A DNA stretch of 64,000 bases, taken from positions 165,459-229,458 of the forward strand of contig CBDCWT010000045.1 of NCBI GenBank assembly GCA_965223305.1. Direction: 5' to 3'. The position numbers were made by a program, and so were the translations under genes. This DNA is from CBDCWT01 sp965223305. Its GTDB lineage: Bacteria > Planctomycetota > Planctomycetia > Pirellulales > Pirellulaceae. The notes under the pieces are model-generated. The model had not been told where the DNA came from. It did not search any database and saw nothing but the letters and a program-made list of their open reading frames with translations. The stretch's first letter is position 1; each line of letters opens with the position of its first letter. Below are positions 35,307 through 43,703 of the stretch, piece after piece.

Positions 35307-36798
35307 CTTCGCTGCCGATGGCGCACGCCATCACCGATTCCTCGGTCCACTTGTCGGCCGGCCGCACTTCCCGTAAACGCCCGCGGGCCATCACTCCTAC
35401 GCGATCGCAGACAGCCAGCAGCTCCGGCAAGTACGAGCTGACGAAGATGATCGACTTCCCGCTTGCCGCAAGTTGGCCAATCCGCCGGTAGACTTCCGAT
35501 TTGGTCCCGAGATCGATGCCCTTGGTCGGTTCATCCAATAGCAGCACGTCCGACTCCTGATGCATGACCCGAGCGAGTGCGATCTTCTGCTGGTTGCCGC
35601 CCGATAGCTCGTGCACCTCCTGTTCGCTGCCCCGCGCCTTGACCTCCAGGCGCTGCATCCACTCGACGACCCGCTTCCGCCGCTTCGACAAGTTCAGCAA
35701 CCCCGCCTGTACGTAAGGCCTCAGGAAACTCAGGGTGACGTTGTCGTTGATCGAAAGTTCTTGTGCGAGCCCTTCGTTCTTGCGATCCTCGGAAACGAGT
35801 CCTAGGCCGGCACGAATGCAGCCACGCGGAGTCGTTGCCACATGTGTGCCGCCGACTGTGACTTTTCCTTCAGTGACGGCATCCAGCGCGAAGATGCAGC
35901 GCAGCAGCTCTGTGCGGCCAGCACCGACAAGCCCCGCGATACCGAGAATCTCGCCGCGGTGGAGCGTGAAGGAAACATGTTGTGGGAGGATCTGCCCCGA
36001 CACGTCTCGCAGTTCGAGGATCTCCTCGCCAATGGTATGTTCGATGCGCGGAAACAGCTCTCCCACAGTACGGCCAACCATCAAGGAGACAATTTCACTG
36101 TCGGTGGTCTGGGCCAGCGAACCCGAGCCAACGGTACGGCCGTCGCGCAATACCGAGTATTGGTCGGCGACTTCGCGGATCTCTTCCAAGAAGTGGCTAA
36201 TGTAGATGATGGCCAGACCTGACTGGCGCAGCTTCCGAATGACGACGAACAGGCGTTCCACGTCGGCGGCGGGCAGCGAGCTCGTGGGCTCGTCGAAGAC
36301 GATAACCTGCGCGGCGGAGACGAGCGCCCGGCCGATTTCGACCAGCTGCTGTAAACCGACCGAAAGGGACCCGACAGGTGTTTGGGGCTGTAATTCCGGA
36401 TGACCGAGTAGTTGCAGTGCGTCACGCACGCGCTGCCGTTGCCGTTGCCGATCCAACAGGCCGTGGCGGTGATCTTCCTGGCCCAACATCATGTTGTCTT
36501 CCACACTGAGATCGGGCGCCAGGTTCAGCTCTTGGTAGATCATCGCGATCCCTGCTGAGCGGGCGTCTTGGGGTCCGCTCGGATCGAACCGGCGACCCTG
36601 GACATAGGTCGTACCCGCGTCGGGACGATGCACGCCGCTGAGCACCTTCATCAGTGTGCTCTTGCCCGCTCCGTTTTCACCGATCAGTGCCAGCACCACG
36701 CCGCTCTCCACAGCCAGCGAGACATCTTGCAGCGCGCGCGTAGCGCCGAACCGCTTGTGAATTCCTACCATTCGCAGCAGCGCGGTGTCGGTTGTCAT
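35290..36798 (-). CDS. Ribose-type ABC transporter ATPase with two nucleotide-binding domains (RbsA-like)
   Basis: A 502-residue tandem ATPase. Domain 1 (about 8-240): Walker A GENGAGKS, signature LSVGLQQLVEIGRAL and Walker B VIVFDEPTSSL. Domain 2 (about 255-495): a degenerate Walker A (GLVGAGRTE, lacking the GKS/T) as is normal for RbsA/MglA proteins, signature LSGGNQQKIALARVM and Walker B VLLLDEPTKGID. It energises import of a pentose, hexose or related ligand together with the overlapping permease. I start at the ATG at 36798; 11 upstream codons are dispensable. The absent binding-protein gene leaves the substrate open. Confidence 0.93.
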   Translation of the reverse strand: MTTDTALLRMVGIHKRFGATRALQDVSLAVESGVVLALIGENGAGKSTLMKVLSGVHRPDAGTTYVQGRRFDPSGPQDARSAGIAMIYQELNLAPDLSVEDNMMLGQEDHRHGLLDRQRQRQRVRDALQLLGHPELQPQTPVGSLSVGLQQLVEIGRALVSAAQVIVFDEPTSSLPAADVERLFVVIRKLRQSGLAIIYISHFLEEIREVADQYSVLRDGRTVGSGSLAQTTDSEIVSLMVGRTVGELFPRIEHTIGEEILELRDVSGQILPQHVSFTLHRGEILGIAGLVGAGRTELLRCIFALDAVTEGKVTVGGTHVATTPRGCIRAGLGLVSEDRKNEGLAQELSINDNVTLSFLRPYVQAGLLNLSKRRKRVVEWMQRLEVKARGSEQEVHELSGGNQQKIALARVMHQESDVLLLDEPTKGIDLGTKSEVYRRIGQLAASGKSIIFVSSYLPELLAVCDRVGVMARGRLREVRPADKWTEESVMACAIGSEVESSK

Positions 36799-36930
36799 GG
36801 CGTCCGGGAGTGGGGGGCAAAGGAGTGTCAAGTCTGCGGTGCAATGGGATCGAATTCAACCACCCTGCGGTCACTCGCCAGTCCCCACCGTTGGGGCTAG
36901 TCACTTGACGCTTCGAAGCCGGCGAGAACA

Positions 36931-38160
36931 ATGGGGCAGATGCAAAACCAGGAGAGGCTCAACGAGTCGGCCGGCGCGGCGCTGGACTTGGCGCTCATGG
37001 ACGAGCTCCAGCAGCTCGAGCGGGCCGGTCTCCATCGCTCGCTACGTCAGTTCGGGGCGCGCCAAGGCCCGCGCGTCTGTGTCGGCGGCCGCGAGATCTT
37101 GATGCTGGCAGGCGCCAACTACCTGGACCTGGCAGCCGATCCGCGCGTGGCCCAGGCCGCTACGGAAGCCGGGCAAGAGTACGGCTGTGCCGCCGGTGGT
37201 GCGCGCCTGATCGGCGGCAACTTGGCGCTTCACGAGCAACTCGAGCACGACTTGGCTCACTTTCTGCAGAAGGAAGCGGCTTTGTTGTTCAGCACGGGCT
37301 ACATGGCTAACCTCGGTGTGCTGACCGCGCTCGCCGGCTCTTCGGACGTCATCGTCAGCGACGCGTTGAACCACGCCAGCATCATCGACGCCTGCCGGCT
37401 CAGCCGGGCGGAAACACGGACCTATCGTCACAACGACGCCCATGACTTTGGCCGTGTCGCACGATCACTGGCCGGTTATCGCCGCCGGCTGTTGGTCGTC
37501 GACGGGCTCTTCAGCATGGACGGCGATCTGGCCGCGCTCCGCGAGCTCGTCCCAATCGCTCGGGAACATGAGATGATCATCGTTGTCGATGATGCACACG
37601 GTTTCGGGGTGCTGGGTCGGGAGGGCCGCGGTACGGTTGAAGAATTGGATGTCGAGTGTGATGTGATTATCGGTAACCTTGGCAAGGCCCTGGGAAGCTT
37701 CGGTGCTTTCGCCGCTTGTTCGGCGACAGTGCGTGAGTACTTGGTCAATTGCTGCCGGCCGTTCATTTTTACATGCGGTTTGCCGGCGGCGACGGTCGCT
37801 GCCGCTCGCGCTGCGTTGTCCATTCTGCAGCAGGAACCCCGACGTCGACGCGATCTCCGCGAGCGGGGACGTCAGCTGCGGGCGGGCCTGCAGGATTCGG
37901 GATACGAGACTGGTGCCAGTACCACGCACATCGTGCCAGCGATTCTGGGCGACAACGAATTAGCCAGGGAGTTCTCGGAGCAGGCTCTACAGCAGGATGT
38001 TTTCGTCCAGGCAATCCGTTATCCTTCGGTTCCGCGGCGAACGGCACGGTTACGATTTTCGCCGATGGCAAGCCACCGTACTGAAGAGATTCAATCCGTC
38101 GTTGAGCTGTTTAGTGGACTTCGTCGCCGACAGCTAGACCGCCGCCCTGCCGCAACCTGA
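36931..38160 (+). CDS. bioF: 8-amino-7-oxononanoate synthase-like PLP enzyme (BioF/alpha-oxoamine synthase)
   Basis: A 409-residue fold-type I aminotransferase-like enzyme. Visible: ANYLDLAADPRVAQA near the N-terminus, the Gly/Ser/Arg substrate segment AGGARLIGGNLALHEQLE, VDDAHGFGVLG with the PLP-contacting Asp and His, and the PLP lysine in LGKALGSFGAFA. It should condense pimeloyl-ACP/CoA with L-alanine to give 8-amino-7-oxononanoate in biotin synthesis. The close relatives Kbl and Spt share the fold, but the biotin synthase gene 12 bp downstream favours BioF. No other bio genes are here. Confidence 0.87.
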   Translation: MGQMQNQERLNESAGAALDLALMDELQQLERAGLHRSLRQFGARQGPRVCVGGREILMLAGANYLDLAADPRVAQAATEAGQEYGCAAGGARLIGGNLALHEQLEHDLAHFLQKEAALLFSTGYMANLGVLTALAGSSDVIVSDALNHASIIDACRLSRAETRTYRHNDAHDFGRVARSLAGYRRRLLVVDGLFSMDGDLAALRELVPIAREHEMIIVVDDAHGFGVLGREGRGTVEELDVECDVIIGNLGKALGSFGAFAACSATVREYLVNCCRPFIFTCGLPAATVAAARAALSILQQEPRRRRDLRERGRQLRAGLQDSGYETGASTTHIVPAILGDNELAREFSEQALQQDVFVQAIRYPSVPRRTARLRFSPMASHRTEEIQSVVELFSGLRRRQLDRRPAAT

Positions 38161-38172
38161 AGCGAGGTTCCT

Positions 38173-39237
38173 GTGCAAACGTGTTACGAACAATGGTCAG
38201 CCGATTCCCTGGCGGGCCGTCTATTATCGCGGGAGGATGCCAAGTTGATTCTGGCGGATCCGCAGGTCGACTTACTGCGGCTGCTCGCGGCTGCGGGAGA
38301 TGTGCGGATGGCCACATTTGGCCGCAGCGTCAAGCTCCATCAGATCGACAACATCAAGAATGGTCTCTGCCCAGAGGACTGTGGCTACTGCAGCCAGTCG
38401 AGGGTCTCGGAGGCCCCCGTCCGCGCCTACCGCATGAAGTCGGAAGATGAGATCGTTGCGGAAGCCCGGACTGCCAAGCAACAAGGCGTCTTTCGCTATT
38501 GTCTGGTTGCCAGTGGACGTGGGCCCAGCGAGCGAGAGACCGACGAGTTGGCCAGGATCGTACGGCGACTCAGCGAGGAGGTCGGCATTCGGACTTGCCT
38601 CTCCGCCGGCCTGCTGGATGGCAAACAAGCGAAGAAGCTCAAGGACGCCGGTCTCGATCGATTGAATCACAATCTGAACACGAGCCAGTCACACACTCCC
38701 AAGATCGTGAGTAGCCACACCTACCAGGAACGCGTGGCCACCATCAAGGCGGCGCGGGACGTCAACTTGGAGGTCTGCAGTGGAATGATCGCGGGGATGG
38801 GCGAGCAGGACGAGGACATCATCGAAGTCGCCTATGAACTCCGAGAATTGGGTGCAGCCTCGATACCGGTGAACTTCTTAATACCTATTCCCGGTAACCC
38901 CCTCTATGACTTCAATCAACTGACACCTGACCGCTGTTTACGGATTCTCTGCTTGTTCCGGTTGATCAACCCCAAAGCAGAGGTCCGCGTAGCGGGTGGC
39001 CGGGAAGGACACTTGCGCGACTTACAAGTTCTAGCCCTCTATCCGGCGAACTCGCTCTTTGTCGACGGCTATTTGTCAACGCGCGGCGAGGCGGCGTCGC
39101 GAACTTATCAGATGATCGAAGACGCCGGTTTCGAAGTCGAGGGTTACGATGCGACCGAGAAGACTTCGGCCGAGAGGTTTGCGATCCACGGGGAAGCGCA
39201 GATCCTGAATCCCAAGACAACACGCTTGCCAACCTGA
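38173..39237 (+). CDS. bioB: Biotin synthase
   Basis: A 354-residue radical-SAM enzyme. The 4Fe-4S motif CPEDCGYC (CxxxCxxC) follows KLHQIDNIKNGLC. Further BioB marks are YCLVASGRGPSERE, LDRLNHNLNTSQSH, GMIAGMGEQDEDI and PVNFLIPIPGNPL; the 2Fe-2S cluster Arg/Cys positions appear conserved (VRVAGGREGHL). It inserts sulfur into dethiobiotin. GTG start 12 nt after bioF, with GCGAGG upstream, so the two genes form an operon. The N-terminal ~40 residues match family length. Confidence 0.95.
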   Translation: MQTCYEQWSADSLAGRLLSREDAKLILADPQVDLLRLLAAAGDVRMATFGRSVKLHQIDNIKNGLCPEDCGYCSQSRVSEAPVRAYRMKSEDEIVAEARTAKQQGVFRYCLVASGRGPSERETDELARIVRRLSEEVGIRTCLSAGLLDGKQAKKLKDAGLDRLNHNLNTSQSHTPKIVSSHTYQERVATIKAARDVNLEVCSGMIAGMGEQDEDIIEVAYELRELGAASIPVNFLIPIPGNPLYDFNQLTPDRCLRILCLFRLINPKAEVRVAGGREGHLRDLQVLALYPANSLFVDGYLSTRGEAASRTYQMIEDAGFEVEGYDATEKTSAERFAIHGEAQILNPKTTRLPT

Positions 39238-39403
39238 ACGATCCCGGCGTAAGTAGTTGTCGACGTGGCTTCTCTGCTGAGAAAGTGAATAGCGTGTCGA
39301 CCGGCCCAGTCGTCGAGCCATTCCTCGGCGGTCGATCGCAGTGTTCTTCGCGCGAAGATAGTGAGATTCGATATCAACCGCGCAAGGGGCAGCGGCGCGT
39401 TAG

Positions 39404-39577
39404 CCCGGATTATTCATGAAGATCGTGGCGAGAGGTTGTAAGTACGTTCGTGGCAAGGAAGGCGAGCAATTGTTCCGCAGGCGTATTGAAGCAATACGTC
39501 GAGGGAGAATTGTGAAGCATGACGAAGCCACGGATGGACTTACGACCTCGCAGCAGATCGCTCATGAATAATTCGGG
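39404..39577 (+). mobile_element. 174-bp palindromic MITE, copy 3
   Basis: Same orientation as copy 1; TTAG flanks both sides (39400-39403, 39578-39581). It lies in the 445-bp gap between bioB and bacterioferritin. Confidence 0.88.
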
Positions 39578-39620
39578 TTAGTATCGACACTGAGGTCGTC
39601 TACAGACGTGGCCTAGACGT

Positions 39621-39658
39621 TGTAGGTTGCCGTCGTAGAATGACTACGACAATCTACA
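39621..39658. promoter_or_regulatory. Imperfect dyad upstream of bacterioferritin
   Basis: CGTCGTAG and CTACGACA flank a short AATGA centre, and outer TGTAG / CTACA extend the symmetry. It ends 25 nt before the bacterioferritin start, overlapping the expected transcription start, so it could be an operator or a 5' leader hairpin. Regulator unknown. Confidence 0.4.
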
Positions 39659-39682
39659 GCATTCACTCGGGAGCCATTCGCC

Positions 39683-40165
39683 ATGCAAGGACACGATAAA
39701 GTGATCGAATCCCTTAACGCGGGACTCACGATCGAATTGACCGCCATCAACCAATACTTCATACACTCCAAAATGTGTCGCAACTGGGGACTCCACAAGT
39801 TGGCGAACCATTACTATCAAGAGTCCATTGAAGAGATGAAGCACGCCGAGGAAGTGATCGATCGCATCCTTTATCTGGAAGGCGTTCCCGAGATCGCGCG
39901 TTACGACGTGATTAAAGTCGGCGCGACTCCCAAGGAACAAATCGAAAACAACATGGCGCTTGAGGTCAAAGGTGTGGCAACCTACAACGGCGCTATCCAG
40001 CTGTGCATCGAACTGAAGGACGCCGGCAGCCGTGAGCTAATGGAGCGAATGGTGGTCGAGTCGGAAGAGAGTATCGACTGGGCCGAGGCGCAGCTCGACC
40101 TGATCAAGATGGCGGGAATCGAAAATTACCTGGCTCAACAGATTGGGGATCCCCCGCAGGCGTAG
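39683..40165 (+). CDS. bfr: Bacterioferritin
   Basis: A 160-residue ferritin-like protein that aligns colinearly with E. coli Bfr. Ferroxidase ligands E18, E51, H54 and E94 are present, as is the heme ligand M52 (EEMKHAEE). However, positions 127 and 130, normally Glu and His (EEGHIDW), are both Ser here (ESEESIDW). That suggests an incomplete di-iron centre, as in one subunit of heteropolymeric bacterioferritins, or a shifted ligand set using the neighbouring Glu. It stores iron in a 24-mer in the cytoplasm. A Bfd gene lies convergently 92 bp downstream. Confidence 0.93.
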   Translation: MQGHDKVIESLNAGLTIELTAINQYFIHSKMCRNWGLHKLANHYYQESIEEMKHAEEVIDRILYLEGVPEIARYDVIKVGATPKEQIENNMALEVKGVATYNGAIQLCIELKDAGSRELMERMVVESEESIDWAEAQLDLIKMAGIENYLAQQIGDPPQA

Positions 40166-40257
40166 GCTCGTAGCGCGATCGCACAGGCCTCACCGGTGTG
40201 GCGTTTCGGGTGTGTCGGCTCATCGTGAAGGTGGGTGGGGGGATCTGCTGGCCGGAG

Positions 40258-40488
40258 CTAGTCAATTGCGACGTCTTCCATTGGGCAGGTCGCCATTGCA
40301 TTCTGCAAGAGTCGGCGAATGCGGCAGTGGCAGGCGGTGCAACCAGCCCCAGCACAGGTAACCTCTACCACATCTTCCACCGATTCGGCGGAAGCTTGCA
40401 GAATGGTCTGTTGTATTTCGGCGGCCGTGACCGAGTAGCAGTGGCAGACGAGGTCGCTGGCGGTCTCTTCCGACAATAAACGGCTCAT
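40258..40488 (-). CDS. bfd: Bacterioferritin-associated ferredoxin-like [2Fe-2S] protein
   Basis: A 76-residue protein with the exact BFD-type cluster spacing C15-x-C17-x32-C50-xx-C53 (LVCHCYSVT and GCTACHC). Bfd reduces bacterioferritin so that stored Fe can be released. It lies next to bfr, convergent with it, and has a Fur-box-like sequence 34 bp upstream of its start, consistent with expression in low iron. Confidence 0.88.
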   Translation of the reverse strand: MSRLLSEETASDLVCHCYSVTAAEIQQTILQASAESVEDVVEVTCAGAGCTACHCRIRRLLQNAMATCPMEDVAID

Positions 40489-40521
40489 GCGGCGAGCATT
40501 CCAGGCAGGCAGTTCTCGTAT

Positions 40522-40536
40522 TGATACTCAATCTCA
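40522..40536. promoter_or_regulatory. Fur-box-like 7-1-7 site upstream of bfd
   Basis: TGATACT-C-AATCTCA matches the TGATAAT-N-ATTATCA 7-1-7 Fur consensus at 11 of 14 positions. It is centred 40 bp upstream of the bfd start on the minus strand, where iron-dependent repression is expected. Confidence 0.5.
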
Positions 40537-40849
40537 ATTGTGATTGGCGTCACGACGCTTGTCAAGACGTTTGATGATCGACACCTACAAAGAGCTCATT
40601 TTGAACCAATACGAGGCAGCTTTCTGTATGTTGGGGGGTGCATCGACGGGTGTCCGGACACGAATTGGCAGGCACCGGTGGCAACCTACAGATTCAGTCG
40701 GGATCGATGTTCCCTGGATCGGTTCCGGATGGGCGCGACGTCGAGGCGGAGGCGTAGTGACCTTAGCCACCGGCACGACATAGTCGTCGTGCGAGGTTTC
40801 TTCTCCTCATCCTGGGAGAGGATAATAGTGCTGCAGAACGAGGGAACAC

Positions 40850-42436
40850 ATGAAACGAATCAACATCTGCCGCTGGATGCTGCTGTGCTGCTTATCTTCG
40901 GCCGCGGCGGACGCACGCCCGAACATCCTCTTTATTATGTCGGACGACCATGCTTGCAATGCGATCAGCGCTTACGGAGGACGGCTTGTGGAGGTGGCCC
41001 CCACCCCTCATATCGACCGCATTGCCAAGGAGGGCATCCGCTTGGATCGGTGTTTCGTTACAAATTCCATTTGCACGCCCAGCCGGGCGGTGATTCTTTC
41101 CGGCCAACACTCGCACCTAAACGGCGTACGGACGCTAATGGACACCTTCCCGGCAGAGGGTTCCGGTACTCCGAACGTCGCCGACATTCTCCGCCGCTCA
41201 GGATACCAGACCGCTCTGATCGGCAAGTGGCACCTTCGTTCTGCACCGTGGGGATTCGACTATTGGAAAGTCGGTCCGGGCCAGGGACTTTATCACAACC
41301 CTTTTTTCGTGACGTCGACGGATGGGATCCAATACAGTTCGCGGCCCGCGCGGGGAACGCCGCGGGCCAGGGGCTACTACACCGACTTGGTCACGGACTA
41401 TGCCTTGGAATGGCTCGAGGGGTGTGATCGACAGAGGCCGTTCTTCTTGATGCTGCATCACAAGGCCCCGCACGGACGATGGGAACCTGCCGAACGCCAC
41501 AAGGACTACCTTGCCGGCATCGAGATTCCCGAGCCGGCCACTCTTTGGGAAGACTTCTCCCATCGTTCGCCCGCGACGATCAACATGGGCACATCGATCA
41601 CCAGCCGGCTCGCGGGGCGGCGCACGATGGTCGAGGACGTGCAGAAGCCGGACTGGCCACCCGGTTCGGTAGACATGGCTGGTATGACGGAGCAGGAGCA
41701 GGGGAAGGCCGCGTACCAGAAGTACCTTCACGACTACCTAGCTTGTGTGAAGGCCGTGGATGAGAACGTGGGGCGCGTGCTCGCTTATCTCGATGAGTCC
41801 GGTTTGGCAGCAAACACCTTGGTGATCTACACCGCGGATCAGGGAATGTTCCTGGGTGAGCACGACTATTTCGACAAGCGATGGATCTACGAGGAGAGCT
41901 TTCGGATGCCGTTCCTGGCACGGCTCCCCGGTTCCATCTCGGCGGGCTCCGTCGACAACAAGCATCTTTGCTCGAACCTCGACTTCGCTCAAACCTTCCT
42001 TGACTTTGCCGGCGTCAGCGAGGCACCGGAGCTCGCGAAAATGCAAGGCCGCAGTCTCCGTGGTCTGCTCGCGGGAGACGATCCAGCGCGGTGGCGGGAC
42101 GCCGTGTACTACCGCTATTGGATGCACCTTGCACACCACCACATCCCCGCTCACTATGGGGTGCGTGATGGTCGCTTCAAGCTGGCGTTCTTCTACGGCT
42201 TGCCATTGGATGCCCGGCTCGGCAGGGGCGAGTTCCCTCCGAGCGTGGCCGGATGGGAACTTTACGATCTCCAGGTCGATCCTCACGAGACCAACAACGT
42301 CTACGCGGATCCAATGTACTCGGCCGAGGTTTTTCGTCTTAAACGTCGGCTGCTTGAGCTGAAGCGTCAGTACGGAGATCGGGACGAGGACTATCCGGAG
42401 CTGATGAGAGTGCGGGAGTCGAGTTGGGGTTCTTGA
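40850..42436 (+). CDS. Sulfatase (arylsulfatase family, exported)
   Basis: A 528-residue type I sulfatase with a signal peptide (MKRINICRWMLLCCLSSAAA). The metal aspartates are in IMSDDHA (D32, D33). The modification motif C75-T-P-S-R79 is converted to formylglycine by the anaerobic or FGE system. Further active-site segments: GKWHL, and YTADQGMFLGEHDYFDKRWI (the second Asp/Gln metal site). It hydrolyses sulfate esters, in planctomycetes usually of algal polysaccharides, outside the cytoplasm. Monocistronic as far as visible; upstream DNA includes the bfd promoter. The specific glycan cannot be predicted. Confidence 0.95.
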   Translation: MKRINICRWMLLCCLSSAAADARPNILFIMSDDHACNAISAYGGRLVEVAPTPHIDRIAKEGIRLDRCFVTNSICTPSRAVILSGQHSHLNGVRTLMDTFPAEGSGTPNVADILRRSGYQTALIGKWHLRSAPWGFDYWKVGPGQGLYHNPFFVTSTDGIQYSSRPARGTPRARGYYTDLVTDYALEWLEGCDRQRPFFLMLHHKAPHGRWEPAERHKDYLAGIEIPEPATLWEDFSHRSPATINMGTSITSRLAGRRTMVEDVQKPDWPPGSVDMAGMTEQEQGKAAYQKYLHDYLACVKAVDENVGRVLAYLDESGLAANTLVIYTADQGMFLGEHDYFDKRWIYEESFRMPFLARLPGSISAGSVDNKHLCSNLDFAQTFLDFAGVSEAPELAKMQGRSLRGLLAGDDPARWRDAVYYRYWMHLAHHHIPAHYGVRDGRFKLAFFYGLPLDARLGRGEFPPSVAGWELYDLQVDPHETNNVYADPMYSAEVFRLKRRLLELKRQYGDRDEDYPELMRVRESSWGS

Positions 42437-42742
42437 GCGTCTTCGGGGTACGTCGCGAATTCCGCGGACCGCACCCCCCCATCCAACGCCGTTAAGGAAC
42501 TCTTCCGACGTTCTCCGGTGGTAGCCGAACTCACCAGAGTTTGGTGGACCCCGATTAGTCCAAATTCTGGCGAATTAGAAGTCCTTAACGGCGTTGCCCC
42601 TCACCGAGGTCGTGTAGCTTTCTGAGCTTTGCGTGATTTCGTTGTTCTTCACTCTCCCCTCGGGGAGAGTCGGCCCGAAGGGCCGGAGAGGGGGGCGTCC
42701 CCGGACGCTTCGCGTCGGTTTCGCTGGGGAACCGTGGGCTAA

Positions 42743-42916
42743 CCCGAATTATTCATGAGCGATCTGCTGCGAGGTCGTAAGTCCATCCGTGGCTTCGTCA
42801 TGCTTCACAATTCTCCCTCGACGTATTGCTTCAATACACCTGCGGGAGAATTGCTCGCCTTCCTTGCCACGAAACTACTTACAACCTCTCGCGACGATCT
42901 TCATGAATAATCCGGG
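42743..42916 (-). mobile_element. 174-bp palindromic MITE, copy 4
   Basis: Reverse orientation, flanked by CTAA on both sides (42739-42742 and 42917-42920). It interrupts the repeat GGGCTAACGCCCAGCGGCTG, whose intact form occurs elsewhere in the window. The empty site therefore shows both insertion and a 4-bp duplication. Confidence 0.92.
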
Positions 42917-43176
42917 CTAACGCCCAGCGGCTGATTTGCAGCGTAGCCGAACTCGCCAGAGTTTGGCGGATTGCATGAAAGCGTAGAAGCTGCACCACCT
43001 CCGAGAGTGGGAGGGTGAAGTAGATGCCGGCAAGTTTGGTCAACATGAAGCGTAAAGCTGCACGGCCTCCACCGTAGAAGTTCCCAGCTCGCGAAGACCG
43101 TTCTCACACCGCAGTTTCTCGCCTCAGCGTCCTTCAAGAGAGGAAGTGGGAGGTGCTGAGTGAGCCAGAGATAGCA

Positions 43177-43322
43177 GCCTGTTGATTTTCTCAACGCGCC
43201 TGCCGCATCACAGGGATGTGATGCCAAATCAGCGACGTGAGTCGTTGATTTGCGAGCCGCGAAGAACTCTGTTCTGAGCTTGGTGAGGTTGAAAAACGCC
43301 ACGACGGTGTTTTTCAACAGGC
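43177..43322 (+). mobile_element. 145-bp MITE-like element, second family, copy 1
   Basis: Ends GCCTGTTGA and TCAACAGGC are inverted. The interior (GCGCCTGCCGCATCACAGGG, GAACTCTGTTCTGAGCTTGG) is nearly identical to 54175-54319. Flanking octamers AGATAGCA and AGATAGGC match at six of eight positions, suggesting an 8-bp target duplication. Confidence 0.7.
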
Positions 43323-43703
43323 AGATAGGCGGTCCTGAAGAGCGCGGTGATGGCAGAAGTGTGGGAACGGGAAACTAGAGGTAAATGCAACATTTTTTAC
43401 CTCCATATTACGTTTCGCGCAGTATTGATGCGCGGAGTCAGTTGCTGTGCAATCTAGTATGGCAGGATTCTAGCCGGGTTATCCCCCTTCTTGAGGCTGT
43501 CTTTAGCGAGCGGAAACGCGCGCTAGCCTGGTTGTTCTTGACCGAGCTTCGGCGCGCCGAAAAGTAACGAAAACTGTGCTTTTGCGGGACCAAGCACTTG
43601 CGGCCAGCGATCACCTGCGAGATCATTGTGCAGGTGCTGTGGTTTCGCCGAGCTGTCGTCGGAGGAGCAACGCTGCACAAGACACACCTGATGGAGCCTT
43701 CAG

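Larger units (their letters stand above)
42437..43703. repeat. Repeat island with nested MITE
   Basis: In order: CCGAACTCACCAGAGTTTGG (about 42523), composite module (42608-42742) interrupted by MITE copy 4 at its CTAA and resuming at 42917, CCGAACTCGCCAGAGTTTGG (about 42946), and a 146-bp element at 43177-43322. The 380 bp before 43704 hold no recognised gene; a 60-codon frame at 43385-43567 is not convincing. Confidence 0.75.

Noticed and set aside
42901..43317. 138-codon minus-strand frame
   Set aside because: It spans the second MITE family and a composite repeat; the same peptide fragments recur at 54 kb for that reason.
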